From NCBI GenBank assembly GCA_024349245.1, contig JALDNG010000020.1, forward strand, positions 62,001 to 126,000: a stretch of 64,000 nucleotides of DNA, in the 5' to 3' direction. The notes beneath the pieces are model-generated. The model was not told the origin of the DNA and did no database searches. It saw only the letters and a program-made list of their open reading frames with translations. Position numbers and translations under genes: made by a program. This DNA comes from Neodontobutis hainanensis (lineage: Eukaryota > Chordata > Actinopteri > Gobiiformes > Odontobutidae). Below are positions 38,061-51,302 of the stretch, piece by piece. How positions within the stretch are numbered: position 1 is the stretch's first letter; each line of letters starts with the position of its first letter.

Positions 38061-41000
38061 TTATACATAACTAACAAAGCATAACATAGAAGCAGTACAT
38101 ACATGTGTTGCTTGAGAAGTTACAGTTGAAATTGCTTCGTCCGACTCCTGTGGGGATTAAATGAAGTGAATTTTCTGTCCACATTGCATTAAACTTGAAT
38201 CAGAACTAGTAAAATAAAAAGCATGAGTCCTTGTGTTGAATGTATGATTTGCTTAAACTCATTTCTCATATAGTAACACACTTGTGTAGTACCTGTATTA
38301 TTATGGGGCAGCACTATCTCGCACAGAGCGCAGTAAAAACACAAGCCTGTCCAGGACTTACTTCTACCAAACTATGACATCCTCAACCATGGTCAGACTG
38401 CTCAATGCAAATGTGGCATTAGTAGCCTTTTTATACAAGTCTCTTTTTTACAGACTTTAAAGAGAGGGTTTTGGACTGACCTTGTTTTATAGAAAGCAAG
38501 TAATTGGCTGTAAAGCTTCCAAGCACTAAAAGCTAAAGAGCTGCAAGTGCTTTCTACTGATTATCTTCTAATGGTTTCAAATTAGCAGAGCGTAATCACA
38601 TGCTTCTGCGACGCTCGCTGCCACATCACTCCTCCAAATGTCATATTGAGAGCCAGAGGGGGGTAAATGTAGGAGGCAGTAAAAGAGGCCTAGGGGGTAA
38701 TACAGTCATGGTATACAGAGTGATAATGATGGGATGTGACAGATGATATGTTGGAGAGGAATTTTATGTTTATAACGATGCCTATTTCATTTAAGTTTCG
38801 GCTAATGGTGCCAGGCTGTTTAGCACATTTTTAAATAATGTATGAGACTTTCCAAGCCTAAATGTTCTGTGAGAGGACATAGTTTTAGTGCATGTAACAG
38901 TTTAGGTTGTGTATGAAAGGATCTGACAGGGCCCAGGTGTGCGTCGCAATGCTGTCTCCTCTGTTTCTGTTCAACGGCTAATTTCACGCTCAATATGACA
39001 GCTTCTCAAATGGACACAGCAGGAAAACCTTATTTTCCCTTTGGTTTGTTTTCCAACACAACAAAAGGCACTATTGCTGATCAAAGAGAAAACAGCAAGG
39101 AGAAGGAATATAAATTGTAAGCGTTTGGTACAGTTCACTGCAACAAGGTTTGGAACGGCACCTCTTGGTTGTTGCTTGAATTACAAAGTGGGGCTGGGCG
39201 AAGACGGCAGCATCGCCCAGAAACGAAAATAAAATAAAGTAAACTCCAATGTTGTGAATTAATAAGTTATTTTCTAAAGTCAGTTTCCTAAACAACTCTT
39301 TGTCGTCACTAACACTGGCTTTATGATCAGTGCAGCATAGATAAAAGAAATGCAGCGTTTTGGGTTCACAATACATTATATATGATTATTTCTCAAAAAG
39401 AGGGAAAAGAAGCTTGCCTGGAATAGCTGTTTGAACTGGCACTGGAAAATTAACAGAATTTAGTTTGATAAAGTAGTTTTATTCAATACGTTTAACAAAA
39501 AAAGTACAATGTGTGGTTAAAGCCCTGTATACTGCTTCTACTGATGCACTGTTTTGTAAAAACGTTAACACTTTCAATGCTACATTTTAAGTAACAGGAA
39601 CAGTGCAATGCAGTAAAGCATCACATCTTAATTGAAAACCTCTGCAGCTGTCACTGGCAATGTTGCTCGTGCATCTTGTTGTTGAAGCAAGCTCCAACTC
39701 ATTTGTCCGTCTATCTCTGAGAAGTCCTCCCTTGTTTCTTGTCTGCGTTGTCTGTCTGTGTCTTGTGAATGTGTCATGTCTGGAGCCTCTTGTGGGAATT
39801 ACTTCAAATCTGGCACGTACGTTCAGACACTCTACATTCGCTGGTCCAGATCACTGTGAGTTTCAAGGGAACTCTTCAAGATGATGCATTGCCTTTAATA
39901 ATGTCTTTCCTACACAGAAAGATAAGGAGGGGGACTTCAATTTCATTGGCGACAGCCACTGCTGGGTAATTATTCTAGTTTTTCAAAGAGCTTATCCCAA
40001 GTTGTCCTACATTCTACTTACTACAACGTTTTAAAGCGCACACGTAGTGGGTTCTTTAGTTTAGTTTCAGGCTAGTTTACTACATTTTCATAAATCATTA
40101 TCACCTCAGTAAATATCTAATTCTTAAATGACCAACTTTTATTACAGTAAAATTAGAAGCTTCTTTAACTACATATTAAATAGTAGCACATTATTTCCTG
40201 TCTAAACAAAAAAAAAGAATTCCACAGATTTTTCTGCTGTGACTTTGTGATCAAATACATTCATTTTAAAGTCACATTGGGAACCACCCTTTTTAATAAT
40301 CCAGAGTTAATAAATCTTATAAAAAAAAGTAAAATGTTATATTAGTACACGACACGTGAAAGCAAAGATGAATAGGTCAAAAGTTTACCAGGTAATTTAT
40401 CTTCTCAAACGTCCATATACCGCTTACGAGAGCCGTCTACAACCAGCAACACACATGCCACACTTTTAGATCAATGTCTTGAATTTGCATTGCCTTTGAG
40501 AATCTAATCTAGTCACGGCTAATGCAAGGCTCAATCTGTCTCTAGTTTATTAACGCTAAAGTGCTTTGCATAGTCTTTGCATTGATCGTATTCTTGTAAG
40601 TGGTATACTATGTATTGCATTATGGACGTTTGTTTGAACGTATTATCAGGTCTTTGCTATTACTTTTCCCAGAGCACTTGGAAAGATATAAGTAAATGTA
40701 TAGCCGCTAATATGGGAGTTAATCTTGATACTTGCCTAGCCTTACAATTGTGAGTTACATTTTTAAAAACTGAAATATCTAACGCCCTCGAGTCCTGTGC
40801 ATGTGCAACTAAAGCACAAACATCTCTCTTAATTGCTCGTGGTCTTTCTCATGCTACGTCTTTTCTTTTGTTTGTTTGAAGTCTGAAATGGAAGTTAAAA
40901 GCAAGGTCAGTGTATTTATAATGTTTTCATCTCAAAAGTTTTTTTGTTTGTTTTTTTTATGGGAGAAATAGTAGCATTTAGACGATCTCTAATGAGAGCA

Positions 41001-41220
41001 GGCTGTGTTTGTTTAGTGAAACCTGCCAAAAGTGAAAAGAAAAGGCTGTAATTTCTTGTATTTTGCTGCAAATGGAAACAAATTCCACATCAAAAAAGAA
41101 AATAAAAATCAAAGGTAAGGGTTTCTCAAAAAGATGTTGTTAAATAACACAACACCCTCTAAATGACTCCTTGAGTCCTCACAAACAACACTAACAACCC
41201 AAGCACAAGGAACCCCATCG

Positions 41221-41400
41221 CCACTGGGGCAGGTCAGGTCAGTACAGGTACGTTTTAATTACCAAAAGAGGTAGGATTCCTCCCCCAAACACTACCAAAC
41301 CATTCTGTACTTCTTTGGTATCTCTGGTCCTGTTGTGCGGTGGTACTGTTTTGAAGGTGGAGGTGGAACACAGCAGTTTGTTGGTTGGACGATGGCTGAC
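41221..41400. repeat. Possible degenerate DNA-transposon fragment with GGTACC-like words
   Basis: Contains GTACAGGTACGTTTTAATTA, ACCAAAAGAGGTAGG, TGTACTTCTTTGGTATCTCT and GTGCGGTGGTACTGTTTTGA. The alternating ACCAAA and TTTGGTA words and a CAGCAGTTTGTTGGTTGGAC segment resemble a fish non-autonomous DNA transposon I half-remember. No terminal repeats or target duplication could be assigned. Confidence 0.35.
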
Positions 41401-42054
41401 CTTTCCTTGAGAACACTACAAGCAAAAGAAAAAAGTGTTAGCGCTCATAACAACTCTGACATTAGACAGGTGTCAAATGTAGGAAGCAATGTAGATATGT
41501 GAATAATTTTTAATGTAGAAGGACAGACCTTCAATAATGTCACCGTTTATGTGAATGCAAACCTTTTTAGCCATGTCTTGTCTAGGAATCGGATGCAGAA
41601 GTGGAACTGACAAAGACTACAATTGGTGTATTTGACCTCATCGTTCTTTCGATTAAATGATTCTCTTTTTGTTAGTTTGCACTGAGAAAAATAGTCAAAT
41701 AAAAATAATCTTAATATTTTATGGTAACATTGTGTTGCTTGAATAGGTTTATTGACTGTTTGTATCTCCTGGACCAAACCCAGCCTTAGCCGAAGTGAGA
41801 ACTGTATACGTCTCTGTGGACTCCACTTCCTCCACACGCAGAGCTAAAGTGCTTTTCAAAAGACCTGCCCTTTCCACCATTGTTCCTTGAAGGTTGACCT
41901 ATGACTAAGATTACAATTCTCTCCTCTCTATCTCGTTGTTCACCTCTTCACTGCTGACAGCTGGACGGAATTTCACTCAGACCCCCTTCAATACTATATT
42001 CCATTCTTTGTTCGTCCCCTTCCCTACCCCTTCCTTCCCATTTATAGAGGTGAC

Positions 42055-42370
42055 AGGGTTATCACAGTATGAGTAGTTGTTTCCTCCTCAATCCCTTTTT
42101 ATCAATGCGTCCCAAGGATTAATTCTCCAGTCGCACATGGGCCCGGGCCAATCAGCTGCCTCACTCCGGCCCCCATCCCGCTTGTTGTTTTTGAGCGAGG
42201 GGGGGGAACCCAATTGGATTCTTTGTCACCTCAATTGAGTTCTCCCTCCGCCGCGTGCCCTCCCGTTCCATCACCTCATATCTGCGAGATAGATCTTCAT
42301 TTTAGCGCGGTCATTTGACTGCCGCACTAACTCCGTACGACTTCATTTAAAATGCTGTTTGGCAAGATTG
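42055..42370. promoter_or_regulatory. Candidate GC-rich regulatory block in the large intron
   Basis: Markedly GC-rich against the AT-rich intron, with GGGCCCGGGCCAATCAGCTG (inverted GGGCCC plus a CCAAT box and an E-box-like CAGCTG), ACCCAATTGGATT, CCTCAATTGAG, a run of eight G near 42200, and several CpG. It could be an enhancer or an internal promoter. No start codon or exon was recognised beside it. Confidence 0.33.
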
Positions 42371-45300
42371 TGACTGTCCTGTCAGCTGGTATTAGAGAGA
42401 TGGGTTACTCAAATTGCCGTCGGTGTTTGTGTGAGAATGCTTTTGGAAAAAAGGAAAAGAAATGCAGAAAAGGGGGTTTACAGTTTGTTAGTGATGCTGT
42501 AGATATAAAGTTTCAATAATGGTCTCACTAGAAAAACATGCATAATGTGATGTATTTTATATACATGCATAGAAAGGCTGCTGAAAGTGCTATAGATCTG
42601 ATCTGTTGCATTTTGTCACATTCCTGGAAGTACATTAACTTCAATTGTAATGTTTTATAGTAAAATACAAAAATACTTATTTGGGTTTATATTAGGCCTC
42701 AACGCCCTTCAACAAAAATACAAAGAACTCCCTCCCACAGGTGACAGAGTTAAACAAGCATTAATGACAACTAATATAACATGGATCATATCAGAGGTGA
42801 AGAAAAGAGGAGCATTTTGAAAAAAACACAATAGTTTAGATTTTTTTTAAATGAACTTTATGTTAAAACATTTAACACTAAAGTAAACCAAGAGTTAACG
42901 ACCCTGAGTGAAACAAGGTCCCAGTCACTTACAGCTACTGACCAGTGATGATAGACTTTAGGTTAAACTAGTCCCTCTATGGGGATATAAACTCAGATTT
43001 GTATTGACATAGAGGCCAAGTTATTTGCCATAAAACACCACACACTGTCTAAGCACAGATTGTTAAACATGCACTTATTTTCTGCTACTGCATTTGCAAT
43101 GGCCCCATTTTAAAGCCGCACCTTTCGTTGGTTGTAAATCCACCTGACAGCATCTGTTGTGTTTCTAACATGTACAATATTTTATTGCAGACACAGAGAA
43201 AATTTAATGGCGCAGTTTGCTTTAAATGCTCATTTTATGGACAAACTGACAACTGTTGTAGGGAGTTGGTATCAGCTTTTTGTCCCTGATTGTGCTGCTG
43301 TTGACACTTTTAAGCAGGTAGCCTATAATCTTTAATGGTTGACTTCCCCAGTCCTGGATTTTACGTGTAAATGGTTGAGATTGCTAAAGAAGTACGGAGC
43401 TAATGTGGAGCGACTCGTGGTGTTTGTTTTAATCGTGGCACAGAAAGGGCTGAGCAGGTGCAGGTTAGAGTTTGGCACCTGTTTTTTATTCATGAATATT
43501 TCACGACATAAATACACTTGGTTTGAATGCTTCCACTGATGGACTGTCTGTCAAATAACTTCAATATTCCATTTGACAACCTTGGGCTTTGAGCGTGTGA
43601 AGCCATATGTTCAGTGTGCATTTTCACTGACATAACACTGATTTCTGTTCAAAGTTGTATTATTTCTGGGGCTAGGTCTTGTACTGTTGATAGTCTTGTA
43701 TGACTACGATCACTGAGTAGCCATGTTGAATTTGAACCCATGACCCACTTCTGACCTTTTCTTATTGGTCTGGAGCAGAGGTCACTAAAAACATGAAACA
43801 TATTCACGGTGTCATAGCTCCATTCACACTTGTTGATCCACGTTTTCACAGATGTTATAGATTGGCAGATATTGTCTTTGAATATCTGATGGTTATTTTT
43901 TTAGTGCTGTGCCCAGTTTCATTCTGTGACTCTGCTTGTGTTTATTGGCATTGGCCATAAAACAAAAGTGCAATGCAAATTTTGTGTAAAATAATCATCA
44001 CTGCATTAACTGTCCAATGGAAGCTTTTTGTGCATACAGATGGTTAGCTTAAGTAAAAGAAAAATACATGAAATATTTATTAAAAAAATGTGTTTACTTC
44101 AAGAGTGTTTAACAAAAGTGTGTATCCTTGTGCGCTAATGTGTTAAGTGCATTTCCTTTTTCATAAAATATTTAAAAGGTCACATATGCTGTATTTTTAA
44201 TAAAGAACAACATCAAAAGTTAAACAACAACACAATTTGCGGTAATGTTTGTTTTCCATTTGATGTGTGGTTTGAATATTCAGTAGCACCTCTTCTGTTA
44301 AAGGGTTTTTTATATATTTAGGCTGTAGCATGTCTTTGTGTGCTGTTCCTATAGTTGCTGGGTTACATGAGTCACAAGGAGAACAGAGCCAGCCTCTGTT
44401 TTGTTTACCCCTGTGAGGATTTCTGCAGATTATTCATGAATTGACTTTGAATGCTAAGCAGTAATCAAAAATTGGATACCCAGTCAGAGGTGAATGTAGG
44501 TCAAGAGTGGATCACTGTTCCGTGTGCTTTTTGAAAACAAAGGTTGCAGTGGCAAAAAAAAAGGTTGCTTTGTATATTTGCCAAAAGTATTTTACTATGT
44601 TTCCTTTATTGTTGAATTTAAATGAATCATCAGGAGGTTTGTGTCCGTTTATCATTAAATTATCATTCGTTATATCGTCAATTTAGCACCATCCCTCCTT
44701 CCCTCTCATCTGTCCAGTTTCCCAGTCCCTAACCATGACACACCCCCACAGCCTGATCCTGTCCCCACCCTGCTTCACTTTAGAGGTGGAAACGTCCGGT
44801 GATGATATACAGTACTGCATATGCTCTATATACATGTAAAAGATGACTATATAATACATAAACCTCCTGATGATCCCTTTAAAATCTCAGCTGTAATGCA
44901 ACAATTAAGGAAAAATAAAAAAAAAAAAAACAGCACCGTTTGGACATATTTTACAGTTAATAAAGACAAAAGTAAAGCAAAAAGTAACTGCAAATAATGT
45001 TGCTGTCAAAATGAAGAGACCTTTATCCCTTTCTACAGTTAACTTATAGTTTATTAAATACTTTAATCTGTATTGCTATTGACAAGTTCTAAAAATGTTA
45101 TGCCCATTTTGAAAACCTTTTCACTTACTTTTAACAATCAATAACACCATAATACAACGAAGGGAATTTTGAAAATGTTTTAATAAGCTCACAATAATAA
45201 TAACACTTTATTTCAAAACATATTGCTGTTCATGATTGCTTTACTATTATTATGCCTTAAGAAAACTGAAATATTAGCTGTAAATGTCACAGTAGTCGAA

Positions 45301-47335
45301 TTATACTTTATGACTTCATTATTTATTGTTTTCAGTGTGTTACCATGGGAGGTTTGGCATTAAGACATTTTAAAACGTGCTTTGTAAATAAATGAAATTA
45401 GACATGTGAAACTGTCAATGGTCATCCTTCAGCCCAGAAAGAAATCCATCAGAAAAATGTGAGAAAATGAAAGCATACTTGACCAAGGCTTTGCTTATGT
45501 CTCGTAAAATGAACGGGGTTTGACTTGGGTGCAGCAGATCGTGTTGAAATGTTTGTGAAGGTTAAAGATACACATTTGGCTGATATCAGATCAAATCCTT
45601 TATCAGAGTTTACAGAACAACGCTGTTACTCTCTATTTGCCCACATTATACTTTCTGGGTATTCATCATATTCCACAGCCATTGATCATTTTTGTAATTC
45701 TCCCTTCACATCTGCATCCATTACCCAGCACCATTTACTTAGACTTTATGGAAAGAGTGATGTATGCCCCCTGCGTGCTTCCTGACTGATTACATCTGAG
45801 CTGCTGACTCGCTTTAACGCAGGCTTCTTAATTTATCGAGCTGTTTCTTTTCCCAGTCAAGGTTTTCCTCGCTGCATGTCTCCAGGTTTGTGTTGGCTTG
45901 TTTGTTTGTGTGGGAGTGAGGGTGACATGGCGATGGCCAGCCAAGGTGATCATTAAATGTTGAGATGAAATAGCACTGGGTTTCTTTGAACATCACTAGT
46001 GGGAAAAAAAAAAAAAAACAAAACACGCTCATTTTTCCTCCTCGTTTATTACAGTCTACTTTTTTGAGAAGTGCGAGTGTGAGCTGGGATTCAGAGTCAT
46101 ATGACACGGAACAATCTGTTTCCATGAGGTTTAGGTCCCAGAGCAGGAGATTAAATTGCTTATTTGGATTCTGGCTTGTGAAAGTTTGCTGTAAGTGTTG
46201 TCAAGAGCTGTAATGTTTAGGGAAATTTAGTGGCTCTCTGTTTTTTTTTTTAGTGAATTCACTGTTAAGTCTTTAAATGCAGGTCCAATAGATTTACACC
46301 TGGCAAAAGTACAGGAGGTTTTATTTTAATGATCCACCAATCAAACCAAGGCATCTTTTTAGAAAAAGTTTTATCAAGCATCACTTTTTAAACAAAATGG
46401 CTTAACTTTATGGATTTAATAAAATTTTCCCTGACAGGATTCTCTAAAACATCTTGTATTCATTTAAAGTATCTGCTCTTTGCAAAGGCTTTCTGTGGAA
46501 GCCCATCCAAATTTAACAGACCAAATATAGGCAAAAGTTTAACAGCACATGGGTCCATTAATGCAGGGATAAAATACTTCAAATATACATTTAAACCCAG
46601 AAGTATAAATACTTGACAGTGGCGAGGGTAATGGTCAAAAAGGCACTTGTGTTGTGCTGAAAAAACACTGGAAGTGAAAAGCATGCAAAATTGTGACTGG
46701 CTGTAAATAAGTCAACTAAATATATTCACGTATACTTGTCAGTTAGAAATCTTTCAGCAGTCTGCTAGGACTCTTTAACTTCAACGCATTTCCACAAATG
46801 ATGTATTGTGTATATATGTAGGTGCTTATTTGGTCTGAATCCAAGTCTTAGTCATTAAGACCTGAACTTCAGTAGTGCTCTGCAGCTGTGTCTGGGACCA
46901 GTCCTTTAAGTTCTGAAGGTTGTGTGAAGGCCCCCAGTGGATCTTATGCCTTGTTTTCCAGTTGACTTTCCTTCTTCGCACCCCTTTTGTGGATATACTG
47001 ACTACTGCAAACTGGAAACAGACCAGAAAACCTGTAGTATAGAAGATGACTCATTCTCACGATGGCTATAACGTTGTATCTCTTCTTAAAATAGTTGGTC
47101 AAAAACTTTGCCTTACATGTAATATTGTCTCTTCAATGGTTGACTTGACAAGAAAACTGATTACTTCACAAATAATACAGTGAAATAGAAATTGATGAAA
47201 TGATAAAATTACTCGACATTCCACCAGTGCATGATGGAAAAAGCCACACTGTTGGAACTGTTGCTGAAAACGGTGCCATTTATCTGTCACACATATTCTC
47301 AGGCCTCACTTTGATGTCATTTCTTGTGTCCCCAG

Positions 47336-47461
47336 TTCCTGCCAGCATCTACAAAGTGTCAGAAGACATCATAGTGAATGAAGGCAGTAACGTCACACTG
47401 AGCTGTTTGGCCAGTGGCAGGCCGGACCCCATCATCACCTGGAGACTGCTCAACCCCTCAG
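47336..47461 (+). CDS. lsamp: IgLON family (LSAMP-like) internal exon, first half of second Ig domain
   Basis: This 126 bp exon follows a 31.8 kb phase-1 intron. The acceptor is TTGTGTCCCCAG at 47324-47335 and the donor is CAG|GTAAAC at 47462. It begins with the linker V-P, then SIYKVSEDIIVNEGSNVTLSC (first Ig2 cysteine, NVT sequon), then SGRPDPIITWR with the Ig2 tryptophan, and ends LNPS plus one base (phase 1). VNEGSNVTL and GRPxPxITWR are IgLON Ig2 hallmarks. The IYKVS stretch resembles the IYDIS of NEGR1, while the ITWR context resembles LSAMP, so a fish-specific paralogue between the two is possible. The next expected exon (second half of Ig2, with a YEC motif) was not found downstream and presumably lies beyond 64000. 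Confidence 0.94.
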
Positions 47462-48662
47462 GTAAACATTAGCCAATCGGCACTCATTACCATCTCTGTC
47501 AGTCCACAGGCCGTCCAACACGCTGTCTGATGGATTCAAATGATCTGCTAACCCTGTCTCATGTGGCTTAACTGTTGAACCTCATGCCTCTGATACAGTG
47601 GATAATCCTGCTAAAGCATAACAAATACAAAAAAAGAAAACTAAAACAACGGGCATAAGGTTAGCTTCGTGATAATTACATGAGCACACAACAGACTATG
47701 ACAGCAAGACCATCCACCATTAAAGGACTTGGCCAATTCAGAAGATTCCTAATTCCACTGTGAGAGCCAAACACGTTTTGTGATAATAATGCACTAGCCT
47801 CAGTTGCCAGATATGGTCTACTCAGTTTTTACACAGCTCAAGTCAAGGATGTTATCAGTGTTAAGGCATATAATTGAAGTTTGTACAGATGAGACTTCAA
47901 TGTCACTTCTGCTGCATGGTTTCTGGGGGATTTAATCCAATTTCAAAGAAAAGAAAAAATGTCCCCCACTGCTGATAAGCCTGTCGTGTGATGGATGGAG
48001 ATGCTTAAGTTGACAGCATCTGAGTTTGAAAATAGCTTTGCTCTGATTGAAAGCCATTTTATTTGTGTGTCTTTATCAATTACTGAGTGAGTTTGTCAGC
48101 ACTGCCGACATGTTTCATCAAATACATCTGCTTTCTACACCTGGAAGCAGAAGTACATGGATGATTTTTTTTCTGTTTGCATTAAAGAAGAGCAATTTGT
48201 TCAGTCTAATCCTGGAGCCATATGGCACAGGCTGCTTCCTTTACAAAAAGCACAGTGCAAACGGAAAGCTTCTTTTCATATTATTTTTGCCGAAGTGAAA
48301 GGCTGCCCTGAAGGTTCAGATTGTAGAGTTAGTTTTAGGTAAAGCCTTTTGTGTCTTCATGCAGCTTTTGTTCCAGCAAAATGGAGAGAAAAAAGGAAAC
48401 CAAAAAGCTGGTGTAGAGTACATTTTTCAGGCTGCACTTTTATACCTTTGTGAGTTTGTACATTTTTTTCCTCCTTTAAGTGTTAGTTGTTTTTTTTTTT
48501 AAGTGAGTCTTTATGTTGTGGATGTGTTTGCTTTAGATGTAAACTCTCAGTGCAGCTTCTAAAATAAGTGCTGACCAACACTTTCTTTTTAGAGTTTTTG
48601 TCTGGCGGTTTACCTTGGTTACCTGTTTACCAGCACAAACAGCATTACAGCATACTGTATAC

Positions 48663-48708
48663 ATTCATTCAAACGTTTTCTTCCACTTATTCTTTACTGG
48701 TTGCAGTG
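48663..48708 (-). repeat. 3' tail relic of the teleost repeat, minus orientation
   Basis: The + strand reads CATTCATTC, then TTTTCTTCCACTTATTC and TTTACTGG, the reverse complement of the GTAGAAAATGAATGAATG tail of the 18834-19112 repeat. A short 5'-truncated copy in opposite orientation. Confidence 0.5.
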
Positions 48709-49309
48709 TCTGGAGAGTATCACAGCTCTGGTTGAGACAATCTATTATTTATTCAAATTTATTTATCTTTACGTATTGTTGAAAATCCAGTACTGAAGTG
48801 AAATGGTATGTCTCACTCATAGTCAAAGTTCCGGCTGCCACTTTGTAAAGCTACATTTTAATGGACATTCATTTTGAGGGGATTCCCACGTCATAGAAAT
48901 AACTGAAAATGTAGAATAAAGAACTTAACTGTATTTATTTTAGGTTCAAATAATGTTAAAACAAGATGGGTCACCAACTCTAATCAACAGACTTGAGTAA
49001 TAACCGGCTAATATTTAGCTTATCTACAGGGGAGACCTTTTCTGATGTGTAGGAACTTACTTACATTGTTTTAAGGCCAACTTTACAATTACATAAGATT
49101 AAATATAGTTTATTGAGTATAATACCCAGAGATAATTCCTGGGCAGTAGTGAAGAAAAAACATAACTCTGAATAAATGATGAATAATACTGCATTAAAAT
49201 GTAAGGAACACACTGAGACTGACTAAACTAATAAAAACAAAAACAGGGTAGACTATTATGGGAATGGCAGAGTTAACAGTGAAGTGTACCAAATCAGAGA
49301 AGCCAACTC

Positions 49310-49530
49310 TACGTTATTTGCGGGCTTACTTTATTCATGGCGGGGACGGGATGGCGGCCTGGATTCTTTGATAGTGATGTAACCCCGGGAGAGGCTCGAG
49401 GCGGCGTGACGACCAGAACCGTGGCCTGAATCAGTCCGAGGTCTTTACAATTCAAAGAGAAGCTCCGGTGGTTTCCATCAGGGGCACGTGCACGTCCCTG
49501 CACACCTTTGCGCTCTCGTCAGAGATCGGC
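49310..49530. promoter_or_regulatory. CpG-rich block, possible intronic promoter or recent insertion
   Basis: This stretch has unusually many CpG (GGCGGGGACGGGATGGCGG, CTCGAGGCGGCGTGACGACC, GCACGTGCACGTCC, GCGCTCTCGTC) in an intron otherwise nearly free of them, plus a CACGTG E-box. On the minus strand an AATAAA (complement of 49330-49335) follows it. Either a CpG-island-like element or a fairly young mobile element not yet CpG-depleted would explain this; neither could be shown. Confidence 0.3.
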
Positions 49531-51302
49531 CTTTACTGGCTTGGAGAGTACTTTCAAAAACTCGCTTTGACGTGTGACTCTCTCAAAGCAAAAATCCAAA
49601 ATTAGTGGTTTTAAAACATCTTCAGTCCTCTGGGAGGGTCTGAGGAAAAAGCAAACTTTTAAATTAAACCAGCAGATTCTATAGACTTTCTTAGCGTACT
49701 GGAGCAGCAGATTCAGCACGTTCAAAAATAGAAGAAAGAAATTTGTTTTGGCAAACCAGAAGTAAAATAACAGTAGATGCAGCCAAAAAAGAGAGCAAAG
49801 AGAGTTGTAAACAAAGTGGAAAAAGAGAGACAACACAAGAGACAAGACAAGAGAGGCGTTTTTTAAACGTTCTCGTTGGAAGAGTAACGCAGTTAATGAC
49901 ATGAGGACAAAATGAAAGGAACACTTTGAGAAACAATGACTATAATAAATGTTAGCGCAACAAACTTGTGTTCATAGTGGCATCATCATGTCAGGTGAGA
50001 CTACGTTAGTTAGCTTATTCATGAACTGAAATACACCACAAAGAAGAGGCAGGCTCAGGTCTGTTAGCTTTCTGAGGAAGACCTGTTGGAATCAATGTAA
50101 TTATTTAATGTTCTGATAATTCCTTAAACACGTAATATTCTGACTCGCTCATAGTCCATCACAGTCCGGTGTTTAAAATGTGACATGTAGCTTTCAGTAA
50201 GAAATCTTTTGAGGGTTTCTTAACTTTTCCCAAAACTTTAAAGTATTCCAAGATGAACTTTATAATCTGAAACGAGGTGCCATAGAGTTGTGTAAACAGA
50301 GCTCTCCTGAGTTTTATGGGTTTGTCCTGTGAAAGTGACAGATTAGTGACATCAGTTAATCAACATAATCCAGTTTTACAGGTGACTGCATCCTTCACTT
50401 TGAGGTGAAGGACGGTACACATCTGGGAAAAGCAAAGGTTTATGAGGCGTGGGTCGCAAGGTCAAATATCCTCGCTACACCTGTGAATGTTTGTGTGCAT
50501 TTTGTGTAAGTGCAAACACTCGAACATCACAGTATGCCTTTCTATTTGTACATTTTGGTTGCTGTAGTTTGTGGAGTTCAAACCAAAGCAGAGAGGAATT
50601 AGCCTCAGACTTTTGTTTCCCTGCTTTTCTGCTGCCAGCCCGCTCTTTATTCAGAGGTGTTTGCATTTAGACCTAATACATTATCCACAACTACAACATA
50701 CAAGCCTTCTTCTGAAAGCCCTGCACACACACTCTGAGGTGGATTTCTCTTCCTTTACTCACTTTGTTGAGAAGGAGAAGTGGGCAGAAAACCTCTGAGT
50801 AGTTTTTGTTCTTACCTGAAACAGCTGAATGAAAGACAATGTCACAGAAGGAAAATCCTGTCAGCCTCTGGCAGCAGTGAAGGCTACAAAATCCATAAAG
50901 ACACATGTGGTTTTCAGAGATGGAAGTCCTAAACCATTTGCAAACACAGCCGCAGTTGTTATTTTTGTTGTGGGTGTGCAGGTGTCTTTTGCCCCAGAAT
51001 CCTTAAGTGTAACCCAGTTCGAGCACATTTGGTGGACTGCTGAGAGAGATAATGATGTCTGGCAGCCTGTGGTCTCACTGCTGCGCGCCTTAGCCTGCCT
51101 GGGCGCTAACACCTCTCCGCACAGCGAGCACGACTCCCAGACATGGGCCCAGATCGCAGATATTCAAGAATCACTAAATGTTTTTTCATGTTAAATCCAT
51201 CAAATATTACAAACTATTACTGTTTTAATACTTTTTTGCTCTAAAGAGGCAGTACTGTACAATTAAATAGGGGCCATATATTTGGGCTAAAACCAAACAA
51301 CC

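Larger units (their letters stand above)
15560..47335 (+). other. 31.8 kb phase-1 intron between Ig1 and Ig2 exons
   Basis: Starts GTACCG and ends in TTGTGTCCCCAG, joining LIVQ to VPASI. It contains most of the identifiable mobile elements: a teleost repeat copy (18834-19112), a Penelope-like relic (20656-20720), the hAT element (24487-25491), a tail relic (36200-36255), one copy of the GGATGACTGAGAAC repeat (37275-37320), the solo LTR (37719-38060) and a possible DNA-transposon fragment (41221-41400). Possible regulatory blocks are at 22440-22720, 33930-34180 and 42055-42370. In the remaining stretches, including 25500-33900 and 42400-47300, I see no gene. The small open frames there are short, overlapping and unlike known proteins. 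Confidence 0.9.

Noticed and set aside
50829..51194. 121-codon open frame on the + strand
   Set aside because: No recognisable family, no promoter or splice signals tied to it, and composition like the surrounding intron.
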